Shown here: positions 1 through 5,172 of the stretch, piece after piece
Layout of the letters: each line of letters opens with the position of its first letter
Position numbering within the stretch: position 1 is the first letter of the stretch
Assembly (NCBI GenBank): GCA_024690445.1
Contig: JAILPD010000009.1
Coordinates: 1 to 5,172, forward strand
DNA length: 5,172 nt
Source: Acholeplasmatales bacterium
Lineage (GTDB): Bacteria; Bacillota_I; Bacilli_A; Acholeplasmatales; Anaeroplasmataceae
Reading direction: 5' to 3'
The notes under the pieces: generated by a model
Databases searched by the model: none
Seen by the model: only the letters and a program-made list of their open reading frames with translations
What the model was told of the DNA's origin: nothing
Made by a program: the position numbers and the translations under genes

Positions 1-27
1 CTCTTTCGTTGAAAGAGGCGTTTTTTT
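1..27 (+). terminator. Intrinsic terminator upstream of argG, possibly the end of a T-box attenuator (5' part cut off)
   Basis: Bases 1-7 (CTCTTTC) pair perfectly with 11-17 (GAAAGAG) around a three-base loop GTT. GCG at 18-20 and seven T at 21-27 follow. The GCG just before the T-run suggests that the stem continues to the left with bases outside the window. A stem ending in GAGGCG plus a T-run, about 35 bases before a biosynthetic gene, is what the terminator of a T-box leader looks like in Bacillota, where amino-acid operons are often controlled this way. The diagnostic T-box sequence and specifier loop would lie upstream and cannot be seen. The alternative is the ordinary terminator of an upstream gene. 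The hairpin with T-run is seen directly; the riboswitch reading is inference. Confidence 0.75.
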
Positions 28-37
28 GTTATATAAT
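9..37 (+). promoter_or_regulatory. Candidate sigma-A promoter for the arg operon, overlapping the terminator hairpin
   Basis: TTGAAA at 9-14 differs by one base from the -35 consensus TTGACA. TATAAT at 32-37 matches the -10 consensus exactly. The spacer is 17 bases, the optimum. Transcription would start near 43-46, just ahead of the argG ribosome binding site at 48-52, giving a leader of only about 17 bases. The -35 box lies in the loop and 3' arm of the hairpin, so a transcript from here would lack a functional terminator. In such AT-rich DNA a chance match is possible, so activity is inferred from sequence only. I see no ArgR-type operator palindrome around it. Confidence 0.45.
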
Positions 38-47
38 ATGTTAGTAT

Positions 48-52
48 GGAGG
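48..52 (+). promoter_or_regulatory. Ribosome binding site of argG
   Basis: GGAGG lies 9 bases before the ATG at 62. It fixes that ATG as the start over an in-frame TTG at 26, which sits inside the terminator T-run and has no Shine-Dalgarno site. Confidence 0.85.
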
Positions 53-61
53 TTATTAGAT

Positions 62-1294
62 ATGACAAAAGGAATTAAAAAGGTAGTTTTAGCTTATTCA
101 GGTGGTCTTGATACATCAATTATCATCCCATGGTTAAAGGAGAATTATGATAATTGTGAGGTTATCGCAGTATCAGGAAATGTAGGTCAAGCAGATGAGC
201 TTGAAGGATTAGAAGAAAAGGCAAAGAAGACTGGTGCTTCTAAGCTTTATATTGAAGATTTAAATAAGGAATTTGTTGAGGATTTCATTTTCCCAACAGT
301 TAAGGCAGGAGCTAAGTATGAGAAGTATTTACTTGGTACTTCATTTGCTCGTCCTATTATCGCAAAAAGAATTGCAGAAATCGCATTAAAGGAAGGTGCT
401 GATGCAATTTGTCATGGATGTACAGGTAAGGGTAATGACCAAGTAAGATTTGAATTAACTATTAAGGCATTTGCTCCTAATATGAAGATTATCGCTCCTT
501 GGAGAGAGTGGAACATTAAGTCTCGTGATGAGGAAATCGATTATGCTGAGGCCCATAATATTCCTCTTCGTATTTCAAGAGAAACTAATTATTCAAAGGA
601 TAAGAACTTATGGCATTTATCTCATGAAGGTCTAGATCTTGAAGATCCAGCTAATGAGCCACAATATAATAAGCCAGGCTTCTTAGAGTTAGGTGTTTCT
701 CCAGAGCAAGCTCCAGATAAGCCAGAGTACGTAACTATTCATTTTGAAAAGGGTATTCCTACTGCAATCAATGGTAAGAAGTATAACGCTGTTGACTTAG
801 TTTGGGAATTAAATAAGATTGGTGGTAGAAATGGTGTTGGTATTTTAGACATCGTTGAAAACAGATTAGTTGGTATGAAGAGCCGTGGCGTTTATGAAAC
901 TCCAGGTGGAACTATCCTTTATGAAGCACATGAATTATTAGAGTCTATCACTCTTGATAAGGAAACTGCTCATTATAAGAAGTCAGTATCTGATAAGTTC
1001 GCCGATTTAGTATATAACGGATTATGGTATACACCACTTCGTGAGGCTTTATCAGCATTTGTTGATAAGACTCAGGAGCATGTTACTGGTGATGTTAAGG
1101 TAAAGCTTTATAAGGGTAATATTATCCCTGCAGGTATTACATCTCCATGGACATTACATAATATGGACATCGCATCATTTGATGATGATGGTGGTGCATA
1201 TAATCAAGCTGATTCTGCTGGATTCATCAATTTATTTGGTTTACCAGTAAGAGTTCAAGCTATGGTTAACGAAAAGAATAAAAATTTAAAGTAA
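62..1294 (+). CDS. argG: Argininosuccinate synthase
   Basis: This cytoplasmic enzyme joins citrulline and aspartate using ATP, giving argininosuccinate, AMP and pyrophosphate; it is the penultimate step of arginine synthesis. From the ATG at 62 the protein has 410 residues, normal for the family. The N-terminal ATP-pyrophosphatase loop is AYSGGLDTS at 11-19. [13 protein letters not shown] at 119-131 and [10 protein letters not shown] at 274-283 are the family's conserved nucleotide and substrate motifs. NLWHLSHEG at 182-190 is followed by EDPANEP at 194-200. The in-frame sequence could extend 12 codons upstream to a TTG, but that lies in the terminator, and GGAGG nine bases before the ATG decides the start. 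It is the first gene of the block, with argH 18 bases downstream. Its codon use differs from its neighbours: nearly all lysines are AAG and 5 of 12 arginines are CGT. Confidence 0.97.
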   Translation: MTKGIKKVVLAYSGGLDTSIIIPWLKENYDNCEVIAVSGNVGQADELEGLEEKAKKTGASKLYIEDLNKEFVEDFIFPTVKAGAKYEKYLLGTSFARPIIAKRIAEIALKEGADAICHGCTGKGNDQVRFELTIKAFAPNMKIIAPWREWNIKSRDEEIDYAEAHNIPLRISRETNYSKDKNLWHLSHEGLDLEDPANEPQYNKPGFLELGVSPEQAPDKPEYVTIHFEKGIPTAINGKKYNAVDLVWELNKIGGRNGVGILDIVENRLVGMKSRGVYETPGGTILYEAHELLESITLDKETAHYKKSVSDKFADLVYNGLWYTPLREALSAFVDKTQEHVTGDVKVKLYKGNIIPAGITSPWTLHNMDIASFDDDGGAYNQADSAGFINLFGLPVRVQAMVNEKNKNLK

Positions 1295-1312
1295 TTAACG
1301 AGGTATAACATT

Positions 1313-2686
1313 ATGGCAAAGGCAATGTGGGCTGGAAGATTTCAAAAAGAAGAAAATAAAGAAGTGAATGATTTTAATTCATCAATATCATTTGATTCTA
1401 GAATGTATGAAAGTGATATAACTGGCTCAATTGCCCATGCTAGAATGCTAGGCAATCAGGGAATCATTTCAAAAGCAGATTCAGAATTGATTATTGAGAC
1501 TCTAACAGAAATTCTAGAAGACATTAACACTGGTAAACTAGAATTTGATATGGAGGCTGAAGACATCCATATGTTTATCGAGGCCGAACTTACTAATAGA
1601 ATTGGTGAGGTTGGTAAGAGACTTCATACATCTAGATCTAGAAATGATCAGGTTGCATTAGATATTAGACTTCATTTAAGAAAAGAAGTTTCAAACATTA
1701 TTTCTGCTATTAAGGAATTAATTGATACATTTTTAGATATGGCAGAAAAGAATAAAGAAACCATAATGCCAGGCTATACTCATTTACAAAGAGCGCAGCC
1801 TATTACATTAGCAAATCATTTATTAGCATATGCATTCATGTTAACACGTGATAAAGAAAGATTTAATGATGCAGTAAAGAGAATGAATTATTCACCACTT
1901 GGTTCTTGTGCCTTAGCAGGTACTACATATCCTATAGATAGAGATATGGTGGCTAAGGAACTAGGATTCGATGGTATTGTTAAAAATTCATTAGATGGTG
2001 TATCAGATAGAGATTTTTGTGTTGAAATTGCAAGTGCCGCATCACTTTGTATGATGCATCTATCTAGATTCTCAGAAGAAATTATTATGTGGTGCTCATG
2101 GGAATTTAAATTCATTGAGCTTGATGATGCTTATTCAACTGGATCATCAATTATGCCACAAAAGAAGAATCCTGATATTTGTGAGCTTGTAAGAGGTAAA
2201 ACAGGAAGAGTATATGGTGATTTAATCACTTTATTAACAATGTTAAAGGGTACTCCACTTGCATATAATAAAGACATGCAAGAGGATAAGGAAGCAATCT
2301 TTGACTGTCTTGATACATTATCAATGTGTCTTCATATTGTTAAACCAATGGTTGAAACTATGAAGGTAAATAAAGAAAATATGAGAAACGCAGCCGCTAA
2401 GGGCTTCATTAACGCAACTGATTTAGCTGATTATTTAGTTAAAAAGGGAATGGCCTTTAGAAGTGCTTATAAAATCTCAGGCTCAATTGTTGCATATTGC
2501 ATTGAAAACAATTTAGTATTAGAGACTGTTTCTTTAGATAAATATAAAGAATATTCCGATTTATTCGATAATGATGTATATCAATATATCAATTTAGAGG
2601 AATGCACATTTAAAAGAACAAGTAAGGGTGCCTCTGCAATTAAATCTGTAGAGGAACAGATTAATTACCTAAGGAGTATTAAGTAA
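1313..2686 (+). CDS. argH: Argininosuccinate lyase
   Basis: It splits argininosuccinate into arginine and fumarate, the last step of the pathway, and belongs to the fumarase/aspartase superfamily of mostly helical homotetramers. The 457 residues match the usual family length of about 460. The N-terminal MWAGRF at 5-10 is typical of ArgH. Visible active-site regions are HTSRSRNDQ at 105-113, GYTHLQRAQP at 154-163 (His157 is the likely catalytic histidine) and the superfamily signature GSSIMPQKKNP at 277-287 in the flexible catalytic-serine loop. The ATG at 1313 has GAGG at 1300-1303, nine bases upstream. The 18-base gap after argG holds no terminator, so the two should be co-transcribed. The stop TAA shares its last A with the argC start. 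The only AGG arginine codon (residue 454) lies within the argC ribosome binding site. Confidence 0.97.
   Translation: MAKAMWAGRFQKEENKEVNDFNSSISFDSRMYESDITGSIAHARMLGNQGIISKADSELIIETLTEILEDINTGKLEFDMEAEDIHMFIEAELTNRIGEVGKRLHTSRSRNDQVALDIRLHLRKEVSNIISAIKELIDTFLDMAEKNKETIMPGYTHLQRAQPITLANHLLAYAFMLTRDKERFNDAVKRMNYSPLGSCALAGTTYPIDRDMVAKELGFDGIVKNSLDGVSDRDFCVEIASAASLCMMHLSRFSEEIIMWCSWEFKFIELDDAYSTGSSIMPQKKNPDICELVRGKTGRVYGDLITLLTMLKGTPLAYNKDMQEDKEAIFDCLDTLSMCLHIVKPMVETMKVNKENMRNAAAKGFINATDLADYLVKKGMAFRSAYKISGSIVAYCIENNLVLETVSLDKYKEYSDLFDNDVYQYINLEECTFKRTSKGASAIKSVEEQINYLRSIK
2671..2676 (+). promoter_or_regulatory. Ribosome binding site of argC, inside the argH tail
   Basis: AAGGAG lies 9 bases before the argC ATG at 2686, within the last codons of argH. 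With the TAATG stop/start overlap this predicts translational coupling of argH and argC, and it confirms the argC start. Confidence 0.85.
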
Positions 2687-3651
2687 TGAATAAGTATAAG
2701 GTTTTTATTGATGGTGAGGCAGGAACTACAGGTCTTAGAATTTATGAAAGACTTGCAGGATTTGATGATATCGAATTATTATCAATTAATCCCGATTTAA
2801 GAAAGGATCCATCAGAAAGAAAAAAATTGATAAATCAAGCTGATATAGTATTTTTATGTCTTCCTGATGATGCCGCTATTGAATCAGTATCATTACTTGA
2901 TGAGAATAATAAGCATACGAAGATTATTGATACATCTACAGCTCATAGAACAAATGAGAAATTTGCCTATGGCTTTCCAGAATTAGATGAGGAATTAGAA
3001 AATAAGATTAAGAATAATCAATTAATTGCTAATCCAGGTTGTCATGCCTCAGGATTTATCGTAGCTGCATACCCATTAATTAAATTAGGCATTTTAGATA
3101 AGAATTATCCATTTGCTGTTAATTCAATTACAGGCTATTCAGGTGGCGGTAAGAAGATGATTAATGATTATGAAACAACAACTGACCCATTATATAAAGC
3201 ACCAAGATTGTATGGTATGGGTCAAACTCATAAGCATTTGAAGGAAATGAAGGCTATTGTTGGTCTTGATATTAATCCTGTATTTAATCCAATCGTATCT
3301 AATTTCTATAGTGGTATGATGGTATCAACTGGTATTGAAGTATCATATATGAAGAAAAAAATGTCTGCTAAAGAATTAAGAGATTTATTAGCAGAATACT
3401 ATAATAAAGAGAATTCGTTAGTTAAGGTAATGCCTTTTAATGAAAAGGGTACTGATTCAGGATTCTTATCAGCTGGATTATTATCTAGCTATGATAATAT
3501 GTATTTATTCGTTAATGGTAATGACGATAGAATATGTATTACAGCTTTATATGATAATTTAGGCAAGGGCGCATCTGGTGCTGCAATTCAAAATATGAAT
3601 TTAGCATTAGGAAGAAGCGTTAAGACTGGATTATTAGTAAAGGAGGATTAG
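2686..3651 (+). CDS. argC: N-acetyl-gamma-glutamyl-phosphate reductase, type 2
   Basis: It reduces N-acetylglutamyl phosphate to N-acetylglutamate semialdehyde with NADPH, the third step of the acetylated part of the pathway. At 321 residues it is shorter than the common type 1 enzyme (about 345). The dinucleotide-binding loop reads DGEAGTTGL at 9-17, where type 1 proteins have a GATGYTG-like loop; both features place it in the shorter type 2 family. The catalytic cysteine is Cys119 in NPGCHASG (117-123 and neighbours). His182 and His184 in THKHLKE are the candidates for the catalytic histidine. GKGASGAA at 293-300 is the conserved C-terminal cofactor-site loop. The ATG at 2686 overlaps the argH stop by one base. 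The final codons (K-E-D, stop) double as the argJ ribosome binding site. All key residues are present. Assignment to ArgC is firm; subtype is from motif and length. Confidence 0.95.
   Translation: MNKYKVFIDGEAGTTGLRIYERLAGFDDIELLSINPDLRKDPSERKKLINQADIVFLCLPDDAAIESVSLLDENNKHTKIIDTSTAHRTNEKFAYGFPELDEELENKIKNNQLIANPGCHASGFIVAAYPLIKLGILDKNYPFAVNSITGYSGGGKKMINDYETTTDPLYKAPRLYGMGQTHKHLKEMKAIVGLDINPVFNPIVSNFYSGMMVSTGIEVSYMKKKMSAKELRDLLAEYYNKENSLVKVMPFNEKGTDSGFLSAGLLSSYDNMYLFVNGNDDRICITALYDNLGKGASGAAIQNMNLALGRSVKTGLLVKED
3639..3646 (+). promoter_or_regulatory. Ribosome binding site of argJ, inside the argC tail
   Basis: AAAGGAGG is a full-strength Shine-Dalgarno sequence, 6 bases before the argJ ATG at 3653. 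It is the strongest site in the window and fixes the argJ start one base after the argC stop. Confidence 0.9.
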
Positions 3652-3652
3652 T

Positions 3653-4873
3653 ATGAAGATTATTGAAAATGGTGTTGTAGCACCATTAGGCTTCAAGGCA
3701 AACGGTATTGAAGCTGGAATAAGAGAAGGAAAAAAGAGAATTGATCTTGCCTTAATCACATCTAGTGTAAAAGCCACTGCCGCTGCAGTATACACTACTA
3801 ATTTAGTTAAGGCAGCTCCTATTTATGTAACAAAGGACAATTTAGCTGATGGTTATGCTCAAGCTATGATTTGTAATGCTGGTAATGCTAATACATGTAA
3901 TGCCGATGGTATTGAAATCGCAACTAAGACATGTGAATTGTTAGCAAATGAATTAAAGATTAGTCCTAAAGATATTATCGTTGCTTCAACTGGTGTAATT
4001 GGTATGCCAATGTCTATTAAGCCATTTGAAAACGGAATGGCTAAGCTTGTTGCTGGCTTAGATAATAAGAAGGAAAATGCAGACTTAGCAGTTAAGGGTA
4101 TTATGACAACTGATACAGTTGCTAAGACAATTGCAGTTGAATTTGAAATTGGTGGCAAAGTTTGTAAGATGGGTGCTATGACAAAGGGTGCTGGTATGAT
4201 TCATCCTCAAATGGCAACTATGTTATGCTTTGTTACAACAGATGTTAAGATTTCATCTGCCATGCTAAATGAAGCATTAAAGGATGTTGTTGATGACACA
4301 TTCAATATGCTATCAGTTGATGGTGATACATCAACAAATGACACATTATCAATTATGGCTAATGGTTTAGCTGGTAATAAGGAAATTACTAAAAAGGATG
4401 CTGATTATGAAGCATTTAAGAATGCTTTATATTTTGTATGTGAGAATTTAGCTAGAAGAATGGCTAAGGATGGCGAAGGTGCTACTAAATTATTAGAATG
4501 TGTAGTCACTGGTGCTAAGACTAAGAAGGATGCTAGAATAGTTGCTAAATCAGTTATCTGTTCATCATTACTTAAGGCTGCAATCTTTGGTAGTGATGCT
4601 AACTGGGGTAGAGTATTATGTGCAATTGGTTATTCTAAGGCTGATTTAGATATTAATAAGGTAGACGTTGATTTCAAATCTCGTAAGGGTCAAATTGCAG
4701 TTTGTAGAAATGGTGCTGGTGTACCATTTAGTGAAGAAATTGCAAAAGAGATTTTATTAGAGGATGAAATCCAAGTTGTAGTAGAGTTAAATTCAGGGGA
4801 AGGAGTAGCAAAGGCCTTCGGATGTGACTTGACATACGATTATGTTAAGATTAACGGAGACTATAGAAGTTAA
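3653..4873 (+). CDS. argJ: Glutamate N-acetyltransferase / ornithine acetyltransferase (self-cleaving)
   Basis: It transfers the acetyl group of N-acetylornithine to glutamate, releasing ornithine and regenerating N-acetylglutamate. Some members also acetylate glutamate from acetyl-CoA. The 406 residues match the family. ArgJ proteins cut themselves at a conserved Ala-Thr bond; here the motif KGAGMIHPQMATML (178-191) predicts cleavage between Ala188 and Thr189, Thr189 becoming the nucleophile of the beta chain. STGVIG at 112-117 supplies the oxyanion-hole Thr113-Gly114. DGDTSTND at 223-230 and SDANWGR at 314-320 are conserved substrate-site segments, and the C-terminus (KINGDYRS) ends as the family does. 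Gln186 stands where many homologues have Asn, a mild variation. No argA is seen in the window. Whether the enzyme is mono- or bifunctional cannot be told from sequence. argB follows two bases after the stop. Confidence 0.96.
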   Translation: MKIIENGVVAPLGFKANGIEAGIREGKKRIDLALITSSVKATAAAVYTTNLVKAAPIYVTKDNLADGYAQAMICNAGNANTCNADGIEIATKTCELLANELKISPKDIIVASTGVIGMPMSIKPFENGMAKLVAGLDNKKENADLAVKGIMTTDTVAKTIAVEFEIGGKVCKMGAMTKGAGMIHPQMATMLCFVTTDVKISSAMLNEALKDVVDDTFNMLSVDGDTSTNDTLSIMANGLAGNKEITKKDADYEAFKNALYFVCENLARRMAKDGEGATKLLECVVTGAKTKKDARIVAKSVICSSLLKAAIFGSDANWGRVLCAIGYSKADLDINKVDVDFKSRKGQIAVCRNGAGVPFSEEIAKEILLEDEIQVVVELNSGEGVAKAFGCDLTYDYVKINGDYRS

Positions 4874-4875
4874 TT

Positions 4876-5172
4876 ATGGTTAATTTAGATGAAAGAGCTG
4901 AAATATTAAGTGAAGCATTACCATACATTTTAAAATACAAAGAAAAAATTATCGTTATTAAATATGGTGGAAATGCTATGATTGATGAGCATTTAAAGCA
5001 ATTAGTAATGGAAGATGTAGTTATGCTTAACTCATTAGGTATGAAGGTTGTTTTAGTTCATGGTGGTGGTCCTGAAATTTCAGGAATGCTAAAGAAGGTT
5101 GGTAAGGAATCTAAGTTTGTTAACGGATTACGTGTAACAGATGAAGAAACTGCCGATATTGTTACTCAGGTA
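4876..5172 (+). CDS. argB: Acetylglutamate kinase, N-terminal 99 residues (cut by window edge)
   Basis: It phosphorylates N-acetylglutamate with ATP and is usually the regulated step when acetyl groups are recycled by ArgJ. The reading frame is open from the ATG at 4876 to the last base, 99 codons; the family is about 290-300 residues, so roughly two thirds lie beyond the window. Visible amino-acid-kinase motifs are IKYGGNAM at 28-35 (Lys29 for phosphate binding), VHGGGPEIS at 61-69 and NGLRVTDEET at 83-92 (Arg86 for substrate). About 25 residues precede the first kinase strand and include ERAEILSEALPYI (6-18), the extra N-terminal helix characteristic of arginine-inhibited hexameric kinases; feedback inhibition is therefore inferred. 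The start lies two bases after the argJ stop and has only a weak AGAAG at 4865-4869 as a binding site, so translation probably depends on ribosomes leaving argJ. Confidence 0.95.
   Translation, partial: MVNLDERAEILSEALPYILKYKEKIIVIKYGGNAMIDEHLKQLVMEDVVMLNSLGMKVVLVHGGGPEISGMLKKVGKESKFVNGLRVTDEETADIVTQV

Noticed and set aside
26..61. In-frame 12-codon N-terminal extension of argG starting at a TTG
   Set aside because: The TTG lies in the terminator T-run with no ribosome binding site, the added residues do not resemble ArgG N-termini, and GGAGG is correctly placed for the ATG at 62.
1295..1312. Possible regulatory element between argG and argH
   Set aside because: The 18 bases hold only the argH ribosome binding site, with no hairpin, T-run or promoter pair.
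1631..1642. Perfect 12-base palindrome TCTAGATCTAGA
   Set aside because: It is two Ser-Arg codon pairs (TCT AGA TCT AGA) encoding the conserved SRSR of the ArgH active site, so the protein sequence and codon preference explain it.
1888..2115. Open frame of 75 codons on the - strand inside argH
   Set aside because: It lies entirely opposite a well-conserved part of argH, resembles no family I recognise, and is explained as a shadow of the coding strand.
3859..4158. Open frame of 99 codons on the - strand inside argJ, with a hydrophobic-looking translation
   Set aside because: It is opposite conserved argJ sequence. The hydrophobic look comes from reading the complement of argJ codons, and no ribosome binding site or family match supports it.
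1..5172. A novel or accessory system such as defence genes, a mobile element, CRISPR or a toxin-antitoxin pair
   Set aside because: Nearly every base belongs to five recognisable arginine biosynthesis genes with intact motifs. There are no repeats, integrase or transposase motifs, or unexplained gene-size gaps.

Overview
The window is one tightly packed block of arginine biosynthesis genes, all on the + strand: argG, argH, argC, argJ and the first 99 codons of argB, which runs off the right edge. The DNA is strongly AT-rich. AGA is the main arginine codon, Shine-Dalgarno sites are of the GGAGG type, and a near-consensus sigma-A-like promoter is present. Together with the protein motifs this suggests a low-G+C Bacillota (Firmicutes), probably Clostridia or a related gut-type lineage. 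I cannot name a genus from the sequence alone.

Layout: bases 1-27 hold a hairpin followed by a run of seven T. The window cuts into the hairpin's 5' side. It is either the terminator half of a leader attenuator (its shape fits the end of a T-box riboswitch) or the terminator of an upstream gene. A TTGAAA/TATAAT pair with 17-base spacing overlaps the hairpin and could start a very short argG leader. Next come argG (62-1294), an 18-base gap, argH (1313-2686), argC (2686-3651, sharing one base with the argH stop), argJ (3653-4873, one base after the argC stop) and argB (from 4876, two bases after the argJ stop). No gene-free stretch exceeds about 60 bases, and there are no RNA genes, mobile elements, repeats or CRISPR arrays.

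How the genes work together: ArgJ makes N-acetylglutamate by moving the acetyl group from N-acetylornithine to glutamate, which releases ornithine. ArgB phosphorylates N-acetylglutamate and ArgC reduces the product to the semialdehyde. An aminotransferase (ArgD, not in the window and probably downstream) would make N-acetylornithine. Ornithine is carbamoylated to citrulline by an enzyme outside the window. ArgG and ArgH then convert citrulline and aspartate to arginine and fumarate. The order puts the last two steps first in the operon, ahead of the acetyl-cycle genes.

All complete genes have family-typical lengths and intact catalytic motifs. I see no undescribed system here. The points most worth a second look are the hairpin/promoter overlap at the left edge, the type 2 ArgC, the N-terminal extension of ArgB that marks arginine-sensitive kinases, and the different codon use of argG.
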